A DNA stretch of 64,000 bases from Paenibacillus senegalensis JC66. Lineage in GTDB: Bacteria > Bacillota > Bacilli > Paenibacillales > NBRC-103111. Location of the stretch: contig NZ_HE610959.1 of assembly GCF_000285515.1 (NCBI RefSeq), forward strand, positions 278,712-342,711. The letters are read 5' to 3'. Below the pieces are notes generated by a model that ran no database searches, was not told the DNA's origin, and saw only the letters and a program-made list of their open reading frames with translations. Shown in pieces: positions 45,919 to 55,232 of the stretch. The position numbers and the translations under genes are program-made. Numbering within the stretch: the first letter of the stretch is position 1; every line of letters begins with the position of its first letter.

Positions 45919-47436
45919 TTATAATTTATAAATATTTTTATATTTTTCTTCCAGATAGCGCACGAGATAATCGGGGTTCAGCTCTTCCCCGGTTACTTTC
46001 ATGACAATTTCCGAAGGATCCAGCAGCTTGCCGTACTGATAAATTTGCTCGCTCAGCCAATCCTTAATAGGCAGCAGCTCGCCTCGCCGGATTTTCTCCT
46101 CAAAATCAGGCATTTGCATCATCAGCGTATGACGGAATTGGGCAGAGTACATATTCCCGAGAGCATAGGACGGGAAGTAGCCGAACATTCCTCCTGACCA
46201 GTGTACGTCTTGAAGCACCCCATCGCCGTCATTATCCGGGGCGACCCCCAAATAGTCCTTGTACAAGTCATTCCAATATTCAGGCAGCTCAGACACTTTA
46301 ACGGAGCCGTTAAAGAGCGCTTTCTCAATCTCATAACGGATCATGATGTGCAGGTTGTAAGTGACCTCGTCGGCCTCGATCCGGATTAAAGTCGGCTTAA
46401 CCTCGTTAATCCCCCGGTAAAACCGATCGAGCTCCACATCATCCAGCTGGCCGGGGAATTGCTTGCGCAGATCGCCATAATATCGCTGCCAGAATGGTTC
46501 ACTGCGTCCGACCATATTTTCCCAGAAGCGGGATTGCGATTCATGAATGCCCATGGAGGTTCCCGTGCACAGGTTCGTTCCCATCAAATCGCCAGATATG
46601 TTCTGTTCATAAAGTCCGTGGCCGCCTTCATGAATCGTTCCGAACAGCGCGGTTGTTAAATTATCCAGGGCAAACTTGGTCGTAATTCGCACATCACCCG
46701 GATTTAATCCGATTGCGAAAGGATGAACCGTTTCGTCAAGCCGTCCCGCATCGAAGCTGTAGCCGATTTGCTCCAGTATGTAATGGTTGAAGCGGCGCTG
46801 CCGTTCTTTTTCAAACTTTTGATGGAGAAATCCGGTTTCCGGCTGGTAAGCTGCGCTTGCAATAGCACTGACCAACGGCACGACCCGCTCTCTAAGCACG
46901 CCAAACACTTGATCCAGCTTTTCTACAGTCATGCCTGGCTCGTACATATCAAGCAGTGTATCGTATTTGTTCTGCTCATAACCCCACAGCTCGACAAATT
47001 CCAAATTCGTCTCCACAATTTGCTCCAAATACGGCTGAAACATGCTGAAGTCAGCCTGATCCTTGGCTTCCTCCCATACCGATTCCGCTTGCGAGGTGAG
47101 CACCGTGTAGGCTTGGTATTTATCCGGCGGAATTTTTTTGTCACGATCATAGTCTTTCTTGCATTCCAACACCATTTTTTGCTGGGAAGTGGTGAGCTGG
47201 CTTGCATTTTCCGGCTTAGTCAATTCCTCCAAATACTCGCCCATCTCGTCAGATACCGAAAGGCGGAACATTTCGGCTGATAAGTAGCCAATAGCTTGAG
47301 ATCGGCCCTCCATCGCTTTTTTCGGCGCACCGGTCCGCATATCCCAATGCATAAGGCCGATCGCTTCGCTGTAGCCGTTCATTTTTCTCAGCAAATTCAA
47401 AAATCCATCCAACTTGTTTTCAAAGGCATCCGTCAC
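45919..47436 (-). CDS. M32-family metallocarboxypeptidase (Taq/YpwA type)
   Basis: About 505-residue soluble zinc carboxypeptidase. The HEXXH motif appears as GTIHEGGHGLYEQN, with the downstream Glu in GIHESQSRFWENMVGR, both diagnostic for M32. DxRxT-type segment DVRITTK and the GxxQDxHW segment LQDVHWSGGMFGYFPSY follow. It removes C-terminal residues from short peptides; the physiological role is unclear. GTG 47436 lies seven bases after AAGGTG; an earlier in-frame GTG at 47454 has no separate ribosome binding site. Monocistronic with its own terminator. Confidence 0.93.
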   Translation of the reverse strand: MTDAFENKLDGFLNLLRKMNGYSEAIGLMHWDMRTGAPKKAMEGRSQAIGYLSAEMFRLSVSDEMGEYLEELTKPENASQLTTSQQKMVLECKKDYDRDKKIPPDKYQAYTVLTSQAESVWEEAKDQADFSMFQPYLEQIVETNLEFVELWGYEQNKYDTLLDMYEPGMTVEKLDQVFGVLRERVVPLVSAIASAAYQPETGFLHQKFEKERQRRFNHYILEQIGYSFDAGRLDETVHPFAIGLNPGDVRITTKFALDNLTTALFGTIHEGGHGLYEQNISGDLMGTNLCTGTSMGIHESQSRFWENMVGRSEPFWQRYYGDLRKQFPGQLDDVELDRFYRGINEVKPTLIRIEADEVTYNLHIMIRYEIEKALFNGSVKVSELPEYWNDLYKDYLGVAPDNDGDGVLQDVHWSGGMFGYFPSYALGNMYSAQFRHTLMMQMPDFEEKIRRGELLPIKDWLSEQIYQYGKLLDPSEIVMKVTGEELNPDYLVRYLEEKYKNIYKL

Positions 47437-47604
47437 TTGATCACACCTTCCCACAATATTTCTCTTTGATATTACTTTTTCTTCGTTTTATAATCAATAG
47501 AAAGCCCCGATAGAATTGTTGCCGCTGTGTAAACCATCCTAGAAAATCTTGCCTGTATTAAGGCAGCTAGATTGCCAGAATCAAACAGGGGAGGAGGCCA
47601 ACCC

Positions 47605-47934
47605 ATGCACGTAGAAGTTACCGAAAGGGCAGCCAAGCAAGCTGCTGCTCAAGTTGGAGCGGATGGCGTCCTTCAGCTCGTATATGATTCCGAGGGCTGC
47701 GGCTGTGCTGTTAGCGGAGTCCCCCAGCTTTGGATCATTTCCAGCGAGGATGCTGACCTTGAGCTTCTCAAGGCCGCCGACGCGCCTGTGCCGATATTGT
47801 ATGAGCAAAGGCATGAGGTGTTTTTTGAAGAGGAACTAAAGCTGGATTATATACCGGAGAAGCTTTCATTTCGGCTTAACAGCAAGCAGCAAATTTACAA
47901 CAACAGCATGAGCTTAATCGACAAGCGAAAATAG
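47605..47934 (+). CDS. Iron-sulfur cluster biosynthesis family protein (HesB/YqkB-like)
   Basis: 109-residue protein of the HesB/IscA-like fold. It begins MHVEVTERAAKQAAAQVG and has SEGCGCAVSGVPQLWII, where the Cys residues are displaced compared with true A-type scaffolds. Such YqkB/SufA-like variants are common in Firmicutes and lack a proven role. ATG 47605 follows GGGGAGGAGGCCAACCC; the frame continues upstream to 47572 without a start signal. It lies 11 bases before the carbonic anhydrase gene, so the two are likely co-transcribed. Confidence 0.85.
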   Translation: MHVEVTERAAKQAAAQVGADGVLQLVYDSEGCGCAVSGVPQLWIISSEDADLELLKAADAPVPILYEQRHEVFFEEELKLDYIPEKLSFRLNSKQQIYNNSMSLIDKRK

Positions 47935-47945
47935 GAGGTTTTAAA

Positions 47946-48527
47946 ATGAGCAGATTACAGAGCATTCTTGAATACAACGAAGAGTTTGTAAGCAAAGGAG
48001 CTTACGAGCCGTATATTACAGACAAGTTCTCAACGAAAAAAATGGTCATCGTAACCTGTATGGATTCCCGTCTGGTGGAGCTGCTGCCGCGGGCATTAAA
48101 CCTGAAAAACGGCGATGCGCAAATCATTAAAACCGCCGGTGCTGTCGTCTCCCATCCGTTCGGCAGCGTTATGCGGAGTATTATGGTTGCAATATACAGT
48201 TTGAAGGCCAGCGAGGTGCTTGTCATTGGCCACCATGATTGCGGCATGACCGGCTTGAATTCCGCTTCTATTCTGGATAAAGCCAAGGATCGCGGTGTAT
48301 CCGACGAGGTATTCAGCACGTTGACTAATGCGGGCATCAAGCTGTCGCGCTGGTTGACCGGCTTTGATGATGTGCAGCAAGCAGTGGAAGGAAGTGTGGA
48401 CTTGATCCAGAGACATCCGATACTGCCGAGGGATGTGTATGTACACGGCTTGATCATTGATCCGAAAACCGGCAAGCTCGATCTTGTGATCGATGGGACC
48501 AAGCAAGGGAATAAATACGATAACTAA
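47946..48527 (+). CDS. Beta-class carbonic anhydrase (YtiB-like)
   Basis: 193-residue zinc enzyme interconverting CO2 and bicarbonate. The zinc ligands and catalytic dyad are visible: Cys and Asp-Arg in VTCMDSRLVELLP, then His and Cys in VIGHHDCGMTGL. The sequence type matches the short YtiB-like group of Bacillales. ATG 47946 follows AGGAGGTTTTAAA. It is the second gene of a probable two-gene operon, followed by a hairpin at 48546-48580. Confidence 0.93.
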   Translation: MSRLQSILEYNEEFVSKGAYEPYITDKFSTKKMVIVTCMDSRLVELLPRALNLKNGDAQIIKTAGAVVSHPFGSVMRSIMVAIYSLKASEVLVIGHHDCGMTGLNSASILDKAKDRGVSDEVFSTLTNAGIKLSRWLTGFDDVQQAVEGSVDLIQRHPILPRDVYVHGLIIDPKTGKLDLVIDGTKQGNKYDN

Positions 48528-48545
48528 GAAGCCAAGGCAGACGAT

Positions 48546-48580
48546 GGGGGCTAAAGGTGCAAAAGCCTTTAAGCCGCCCC
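48546..48580 (+). terminator. Probable terminator of the carbonic anhydrase operon
   Basis: GGGGGCTAAAGG and CCTTTAAGCCGCCCC form an imperfect stem shortly after the stop codon. No T tract follows, so this is moderate evidence. Confidence 0.45.
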
Positions 48581-48604
48581 TTAGTCAGGCCGGCTTAACT
48601 TTAT

Positions 48605-48735
48605 GACTTGCTACTCGTCACTTGCTACTTGTGACTTGCGACTTGTCACTTGCGACTCGCTACTTATGACTTGCTACTTGCTACTTGTGACTTGCTGCTT
48701 GTGGCTTGCTGCTTGTGACTCGCTGCTTGCTACTT
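48605..48735. repeat. Tandem CTTGCTACTTGTGA-type repeats
   Basis: About 18 imperfect 7-bp units (CTTGCTA, CTTGTGA, CTTGCGA, CTTGTCA, CTCGCTA) between the convergent carbonic anhydrase and DUF309 genes. Confidence 0.85.
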
Positions 48736-48739
48736 TCGT

Positions 48740-49351
48740 TTAACGCTGTCGCTTTAGCTGCTTCTCCCTAAGCCTGCGCCTGCGTTCACTCACCACCTCA
48801 CTACGGTCTCGCAGTGAGTGCTTATGCACCAAATATTCGTTGCTTAAGTCGCTGGCCTTAAGCCAGACGCGCCCCCGCTGTTGACAGAGCTCTACACAAG
48901 CCTGCTCCAATCGCTGATCACAGATCGGCAGGTTCAAATCCGTAAACGGCACCCCTTCTAAAGATAGACGCTTCGCTCCACCATCTTCATCAGTGCCGGC
49001 AAGTCTATGCTCCAATTGCTGCTTTCTTTCCTCTAATCGGAACATTAATTCTGCGCTGTCCAGTCCGATCTCCTCTACTCTTATCTGCTGCAAATGCCCG
49101 ATGGCGCTGGTAAGCATGATTAAAGCACCCTTCAAGTTATTTCTGCGTTCATGATATTGAGCGACAGCTACCTGAATTAGTCCCAGCCAAGCTTGGCGAA
49201 GCGGACTAGCCGGACAGGCCTTCCAGTGCTCCTCCATAATTTCATGACACTCGAAGTAGTCCCGGTCCGCATGAAAAAAAACCAAGTATTCAATATAGGG
49301 CATATCATAAGACATTCTGCCTATCAATTGTGCAATATCGTCCTCGTTCAT
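48740..49351 (-). CDS. DUF309 domain protein
   Basis: 203-residue cytoplasmic protein. The N-terminal half has the DUF309 signature (FFHADRDYFECHEIMEEHWK, then AWLGLIQVAVAQYHERRNNL), an all-helical domain of unknown function. The C-terminal part (~130-203) is basic, ending in an Arg/Lys-rich RRRRLREKQLKRQR tail. ATG 49351 lies nine bases after AGGTGA; the starts at 49360 and 49363 overlap that signal. No functional context is offered by neighbours. Confidence 0.85.
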   Translation of the reverse strand: MNEDDIAQLIGRMSYDMPYIEYLVFFHADRDYFECHEIMEEHWKACPASPLRQAWLGLIQVAVAQYHERRNNLKGALIMLTSAIGHLQQIRVEEIGLDSAELMFRLEERKQQLEHRLAGTDEDGGAKRLSLEGVPFTDLNLPICDQRLEQACVELCQQRGRVWLKASDLSNEYLVHKHSLRDRSEVVSERRRRLREKQLKRQR

Positions 49352-49567
49352 AAGCTCCATCACCTGTTCTGGGGAGAAAAATCTGCAATCTTTGGCCGCC
49401 CCATTTTTGTTAAAAAAAGAAAATGTTTATTTGTTTAAGAAATGAAAATACTGCCGCTCCCATAAAGCAGTCTTTTTTTGAAACCGGCCGCTTGTTTCCC
49501 CCGTATGAATTCTATATAGTAATTATAGATGAAAATCTTAAAGCAAGTAAACTTCAGGAGGGGAATC

Positions 49568-50044
49568 ATGAAAAAGTTTTTACTCGTCTTTATGTCTTGT
49601 TTTCTTTTCTTGGCAGTCGTTACTCCGGACCTGGCGGATGCTCGCCGAGGAGGCGGGGGCTACAAGTCGAACACGGGAAGCTTCAAGAAGCAGGACACCA
49701 GTACTAATCGCACCCAGTACAATCAAAGCAACGTATCCCGCAATGACACTTCCAATACCTCCAACGCCAATACCCGCAACACAGCGGCCACTAATCAAAA
49801 CCGCGGCTTTTTTAGCGGAGGAAGCTTCATGAAAGGCATGATGATCGGCGGCATTGCAGGACTGCTCTTTGGCGGCTTATTCGCCGGAATGGGCTTCATG
49901 GGTGAAATTCTCGGGCTGCTCGTCAATCTGGCGGCAATGTTCGTTATTATTTTCTTGCTGTTTGCTGCTGTCCGCTGGATCTTTAATAAAATGGACCGCC
50001 GCCGGATGGACACTAACCGCAACAATCCGTATAAGAGGCACTAA
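49568..50044 (+). CDS. Secreted/membrane protein of Tim44-like type
   Basis: 158-residue protein. A signal peptide (~1-24: KKFLLVFMSCFLFLAVVTPD, cleavage near ADA) precedes a polar Gly/Asn/Ser/Thr-rich segment (~28-80) and two hydrophobic stretches: a Gly/Met-rich one (GGIAGLLFGGLFAGMGFMGE) and a typical TM helix (~115-137), with a basic tail. This layout resembles the N-terminal half of small Tim44-domain/YxcC-like proteins. ATG 49568 follows TCAGGAGGGGAATC; a start 13 codons upstream lacks a signal. It is two bases before the YxcD-like gene. Confidence 0.7.
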   Translation: MKKFLLVFMSCFLFLAVVTPDLADARRGGGGYKSNTGSFKKQDTSTNRTQYNQSNVSRNDTSNTSNANTRNTAATNQNRGFFSGGSFMKGMMIGGIAGLLFGGLFAGMGFMGEILGLLVNLAAMFVIIFLLFAAVRWIFNKMDRRRMDTNRNNPYKRH

Positions 50045-50046
50045 CC

Positions 50047-50328
50047 ATGATCCTGAGTGAACAAGAAATTATGAACGCCATCTGCTTGAATATGGCAGAG
50101 CGCAAGCAGGTACAGCCGACCCAGGTGCAGGTGCAGCTAATGTGGGATGAAGACCTCGGCTATTCTGCCGAAGTTATTGTCGAAGGGCGCAATCAATATC
50201 TAATTGAAGGGAATATGAAAGAGGCCGTTGAGCGTTACATGCTGACGGAGTATGGACGAAGAGTTTTCCGCAGCGAGATTCAATTCGATATTACCGAAGA
50301 AATGATCTGCATCGTTCCCGATGAGTAG
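50047..50328 (+). CDS. YxcD-family (DUF2653) small protein
   Basis: 93-residue protein: MILSEQEIMNAICLNMAERK, QVQLMWDEDLGYSAEVIVEG, and a C-terminal strand ending MICIVPDE. It matches the YxcD/DUF2653 family of Bacillales, function unknown. It starts two bases after the membrane-protein gene stops, with coupling expected; the ribosome binding site (AAGAGGCACTAACC) lies within the upstream gene end. Confidence 0.85.
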   Translation: MILSEQEIMNAICLNMAERKQVQPTQVQVQLMWDEDLGYSAEVIVEGRNQYLIEGNMKEAVERYMLTEYGRRVFRSEIQFDITEEMICIVPDE

Positions 50329-50400
50329 AGATGGATATCGAGGTAAAGCATGCTGAAGCCTTCACACAGTGAACTTTCATGCAGTGAAGGTTAAAGTAAA

Positions 50401-50656
50401 GGGCCTGTCCGGCAAATCCCGAAAATAAAAAGTTGGGCTGCTCGATAAGGCCCGTAAATAAAAAAGTTGGACGGAAAAAATTTCGTCCAACTTTTTTTGT
50501 GCGGCGGCTTTTGCAGGAAAGCAGCGAGGCGGATGCCTGCCACTTTCAATAGATAGCGGGCCAATGCCGCAATCCCATCAACCGCCGCCCTCCACCCCTT
50601 AAAGGGAACCGTCGAACGACGGCTGCCCTTAGAGGGACTGAACGCAACTTTCTGAC
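50401..50656 (-). mobile_element. IS1182-like insertion sequence remnant
   Basis: The minus strand reads the C-terminal end of the same transposase as at 9201-9645 (LKVAGIRLAAFLQK, near 50520-50560) with frameshifts. A strong hairpin, AAAAAGTTGGACGAAA / TTTCCGTCCAACTTTTT (50460-50500), and GGGCCTGTCC at the left end follow. Only about 250 bp survive, and the right terminal repeat is badly eroded. Confidence 0.65.
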
Positions 50657-50669
50657 CACTTTACTCGAG

Positions 50670-52555
50670 TTACGATTGCGCTTTCGGTGGAAGGATAGAA
50701 TCTAAGGCGCACAAATACATTGAAAATCCTGCGGGATACTGCTCTACAACAGCCGCAAAGCTTCTTAATTGGCGGTGGGCAAGCTGTAAGAGCTTGGTGT
50801 CCTCCGTTAAACTTGCTAACCGTAGTAAATTCATCGCAGCAGCTGAATTGCCGGACGGCATATCTCCGTCATGAATTTCTTTGGAGCGAGCTAACAGCTT
50901 CTCCCCATCTATTCCAGAGAAATAAAAACCGCCGCTTTCATCATCCCAGAACAAGCGGATCATCTCCTGGTTGAAACGGACTGCTTGGTGTAAATACTCC
51001 GTTTCCCGCGTGGCTTCATAGAGCTCGATCAAACCCCAGACAAGAAAAGCATAGTCGTCCAAATATGCCGGAATGGCTGCATCTCCATCCCGATAGCGGG
51101 CCAGCAGCCGGCCATCTTCCCGCACTAATCTTTGCAGAATAAAGCCAACGGCTTTTTGCGCAGCATCCGCATGTTCCGCTTTTTGCAGTACCTTGGCTCC
51201 CTTGGCCAAAGCCATGATCATCAAGCCATTCCAGGCGGTTAGCATTTTATCGTCCTTATGGGGGCGAGCCCGCCTTTCGCGATGCTGGAAAAGCTTCACC
51301 CTCGACCTCTCCAGCCGCCGTTCCCGTTCCGCCGGATCCATCCGCTGCAAGCGGGCAAAGGTCGATCTCGTCAAGCCTAGAAGATTAGGAACACTATATC
51401 CATCAACAGGCCCATCTTCCTGAATATCGAATACATCACAGAACAGCTCTCCGTCCTCTTCTCCGAGTACAGCATTGACCTCTTCAGGCGTCCATAAGTA
51501 AAACTGTTCTTCCGCTCCTTCGGAATGAGAGCCCTCCGCACTGAAAAAGAACCCTTCGCTGGAAGTCATATCACGCTTTACATAGGCAAAAATTTGTTCA
51601 GCGATTTCGGCATACTCCTGCTTTCCCGTCACCTCGTATGCTTCCAAATAAACCGCAGCTAACAAGGCATTGTCATACAGCATTTTCTCAAAATGCGGAA
51701 CCAGCCAGCGTTCATCCGCAGAACAGCGGGCAAAGCCATAGCCGATGTGATCGTACATGCCACCGCGGTGCATTCCTTCCAGCGTTTTCTCCGCCATGTC
51801 CAAAGCGTCTTGCTCTCCTGTCCGCTTGTAATAGCGAAGCAGGAAGGACAGCTGATGGGGACTGGGGAACTTTGGTGCATCACCGAAACCGCCGTACTGT
51901 GAGTCGAACGCCTGGCTGAACAGCTCATACGCCATGTCCAGCATATCTGCAGACAGCTCGCCGGAAAGTGCGGTCTCCTGGCGGTTGCGAACGGTTTCCG
52001 CAATCTCCTCCGCTATGTCGAGCAGTTCTTCCCGCTGCTCCGTCCATTTCTGATGCACCTGACTGACGATGTCGATAACTCCCGGCTTACCGTATTGGCT
52101 CGTTTTAGGAAAATACGTACCAACAAAAAACGGCTTTTTATCCGGGGTCATGAGTACTGTCAGCGGCCAGCCACCCTGACCGGTCATCGCTTGACATACC
52201 GACATATACAGCTTGTCCACATCAGGCCGTTCTTCCCGGTCGACTTTAACAGCTATGTAATGAGCATTCAGCCATGCGGCTACTTTTTCATCTTCGAACG
52301 ATTCCTGCGCCATAACATTGCACCAGTGACAAGTAGTAATTATGCGTATCCTTTCTCATAGTAGCCCGAAGGCTAGGAATAGCCAATGGACAGAAACACC
52401 GGCTTGCTCTCTCTTGCCGCTTTCGCAAAAGCTTCTTCTCCCCAAGGGTACCAATCGATAGCGTTATAGGCATGCTGCAGCAAGTACGGGCTTTTTTCCT
52501 TAATCAAGCGGTTGGCTCTGCGGTCTTTATTTTCAATAAATTCACGTGTAGTCAT
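50670..52555 (-). pseudogene. yyaL: YyaL-type thioredoxin-domain protein (DUF255), split by a 41-nt insertion
   Basis: Family of large (~680-residue) proteins with an N-terminal thioredoxin-like domain and a C-terminal six-hairpin glycosidase-like fold. The first part (52555 to 52376) runs [20 protein letters not shown] to VFLSIGYS and stops at TAG. The continuation TCHWCNVMAQESFEDEKVAA begins exactly 41 bases later (52334) in another frame and runs to 50670. B. subtilis YyaL has GYSTCHWCHVMAHESFED here without interruption, so 52335-52375 is inserted. The CHWC pair is intact, but the following His is Asn. Without recoding, only a 60-residue peptide and possibly an internally started product (ATG 52313) would be made. 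Confidence 0.87.
52335..52375 (-). other. 41-nt insertion with stop codon and UUCG hairpin in yyaL
   Basis: The insertion starts with TAGCC TTCG GGCTA (52362-52375), a stem closed by the very stable cUUCGg tetraloop whose first three bases are an in-frame stop. It then contains AGAAAGGA, a possible internal ribosome-binding-like sequence, before coding resumes at ACTTGTCAC. Confidence 0.85.
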
Positions 52556-52667
52556 CATAATCATCCTTTCGCTTCCTACTTGTAACCATTATACCCTAAT
52601 TCACATCTGAGAGAACAAGATCCCTGAAGAGAAGAGCTTATTGCCGTCTATACCGGTTAGCCTTCAG

Positions 52668-52757
52668 TGTTTAAACCTTCAGCGTTTAAACCTTCAGTGT
52701 CTAAACCTTCAGTGTCTAAACCTTCAGCGTTTAAACCTTCAGTGTCTAAACCTTAAC
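52668..52757. repeat. 15-bp tandem repeat, six copies
   Basis: CAGYGTYTAAACCTT is repeated six times without gaps in the gap upstream of yyaL. Confidence 0.88.
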
Positions 52758-52873
52758 CTCCAGCATCTAAGCTTACGTCCTTAAACGCGGTCGATTAACA
52801 CAAAAAACTGCCCCCAGACCATTGACTAGGCCTATGGGACAGCCCCAAAAACGAATACGTAAGAGATACAGTA

Positions 52874-53275
52874 TTTCTGTGAAAATAAAACTCCCGCATG
52901 ATGAGCAATCTTGGGTAATCGGCCTTAATCACATAACTTGCTACGAAATTTCGTATGAAACACTGGCTGGAGCTCCTTTAAACCCCGGTATTTGTACGGA
53001 CTCAACTCTTAGACCCCTGCATTTGCGTTTGTACGATTTGTCATACAAATCTCGGGCAATCGCCCTTCAATCCATGCATTTGTACGATTTGTCATACAAC
53101 TCTTGGGTAATTGCCCTTCAATCCCCTGAATTTGTACGACGTTTCATACAAACCTCCGGTAATCGCACTTCAACCCCATGCATTTGTACGACATTTCGTA
53201 CAAAATGCAGGAAACAAGTCCGCGAACCCCGCCAGCCTCGGCAATTTTCATGTTGGAGTTGTGCCTGAGATTCAA
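52874..53275 (-). repeat. ~0.4-kb repeat with 52-bp palindromic tandem units, copy 2 (inverted)
   Basis: Inverted copy of 21118-21500. Palindromes such as TTGTACGATTTGTCATACAA start at 53029, 53080, 53132 and 53184 (51-52 bp apart), with one diverged unit near 52940. Both outer flanks are conserved with copy 1. No gene is present in the surrounding 52565-53349 gap. Confidence 0.85.
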
Positions 53276-53349
53276 CGTACATAAAGAGATACAGCGTACA
53301 TATCTATACAGTCACGTATTGTTTACGCGATCTTGAACCTTCTGTTCGG

Positions 53350-55232
53350 CTACTCCGTTCTTAGCTGATGGATGTACCGCGCACGGATCAGGAGGAAGTA
53401 AATCAGTTGAATGAGCAGGAAACTGCCCAGAACAAGCGCTGATTCCATCACCAGTGAAAAGCTGAACATCCTTTGAAAAGCGGTAAGCGCAACGGCGCCG
53501 TGAATGAGCGCGGTACCGACCGGTACGAAGAACAGGAGCAGCAGCTGCCGTGTAACGACTTTGGCCTGCTCTTCATCCGACAGTCCGAGACGGCGAATGG
53601 CGCTGAACTTGTGCTTGTCATCCTCCAGATCTGCATATAGCCGGAAATAGAGAAAGCTTCCCGCCGCGACAAAAAAGACGACGCCAATAAACAATCCGAC
53701 AAACAGGATAACCCCGTAAGATTGATTCATCTCATGCATGGCGATAGCCAAAGATTTATAATCATAGGGGCCTGATCCCCGTTTGCCAAACTTTTCTCGC
53801 AATTGCTCTCCGGCATGCAAAGTGCTTCCCCAATCCGCTACGTCAAAAGCGTAGAAGCGTTCGAGCTTTTCTCCCTGAAGCGAAGCAAACACCGAATCAG
53901 GAATGACGTAAAACGTGGAAAAGATCGGAAGGACATAAGTCTGCATTCTGTCGGTTACCTGCAGCACTGTGTCTTGTTCCGCAAAACTCAGCTGCTCCTG
54001 CCTGTCCATGCGGTTAATGAACGGATTGGAATAATAGATCGCCACAGCCTGACCATCCTGGAGATGGACCGGACTCTCTCCTGCCGCTTCGGCAGCTTGA
54101 TTATAGTCGGATTGCTTGACAGTCACCACCGTTTGCCCGTCCTCCGCCCCCGCGACTGTTTTCATTTCGGCTTTATACAGAGTATAGGCGATTTGTTCGG
54201 AGCGAAGTGTTTCCTCAATAGCCTCAACATGAGCCCGTTCTGTTTCTTCCGGATTCCCGGCTTGGGATATATACTCTAATGCGAACGGGTTTTCCTTCAA
54301 TATCGAATCGTTCATCATCGTTTTAAAGCCGACAAGAGCACCGATGGCGGAGAAGGCGACCGTTGACAAAATGGCTGTCAGAAAAAACATGCGTGCATTG
54401 TCCTTCATGCGATAGGCCATATCAGACAAAAATAGCATGTTCGTTTTCCGCCAGAAAAAAGCCTTCCGCTTTTTGCCGAAATGGATGAGCCGCACACTCA
54501 ATTGAGTGAATAAAAAGTATGTGCCAATGATGACGAGCACCGATACAGGAATGAACGCTGCGGCAACCGCAACACCTTCCACCTTTAATGCGACAGCGTA
54601 GCCCGTACCGATACAGAGTGCCGCCAGCAGAGACAGCCATATGGAAGCTTTCGGCTCCGGTCTCGGCATGACGCTGCCTTTTAGCAGATCGATCAGCTTA
54701 TCTCCCCTCAGTACAGCGGCGGTAAAGAAGGAGATGCCTGCAAACAGCAGCACAAACGCAGCAAATGTTAACATTACTGCCTGCCACGGCCAATAGAACG
54801 TTAGCGTCTGCTCGAGACTGAGAACATTTTCCGCCGCCAGCAGAATTACCTTGGCAAATGCCGTCCCCAAACCGATGCCCGTTATCGTTGCTAGCAGGCC
54901 GAGCAGCCCATTTTCCAGGAACACCATCCTTCTTAGCTGCATATTTGTCATGCCGAGCAGCACCAGGGTACCGAACTCTTTTTTACGAGTTTTCAAGAAG
55001 GCGTTCATGGAGTACAAAACGAAAAAAACGAGAAAATATAAATGACCCATTCCGCGAACCCCATCACGCTTGACACCTGTGATCCGATCGCCTCATCCTT
55101 AAGCGATGGATGGAAGGCAAATACGGCATACACGAAAAACACCATGACAGAAAACGCGCTGCTCAAGAAATAAGCGGCATAGGTGCGCCGGTTGCGCACC
55201 ACGTTATTATACGCGAACTGACGAAAGGTCAT
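53350..55232 (-). pseudogene. BceB-type ABC transporter permease, frameshifted near the N-terminus
   Basis: Permease of a Bce-type antimicrobial-peptide detoxification module, ~620 residues if intact. The N-terminal part (TFRQFAYNNVVRNRRTYAAY, then GFAEWVIYIFSFF) stops as SFCTP. Coding resumes one frame over as FVLYSMNAFLKTRKKEFGTL and continues through the remaining FtsX-type helices and the large extracellular loop (~residues 300-500) to 53350. One T is missing from a run now seven long (plus strand A7, 55022-55028). ATG 55232 follows GGGAGGGCATGCAC and overlaps the ATPase gene by 26 bases. The change may be a real mutation or a homopolymer error; if real, the module lacks a full permease. 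Confidence 0.88.

Noticed and set aside
52335..52375. Proven translational bypass like T4 gene 60
   Set aside because: The stop plus UUCG hairpin is suggestive, but take-off (TCC) and landing (ACT) codons differ, and nothing shows a full-length product. Kept only as a hypothesis in the findings.
52802..52848. Another MITE next to repeat copy 2
   Set aside because: GGGGCTGTCCCATAG resembles an IS1182-like end, but no matching second end is present.
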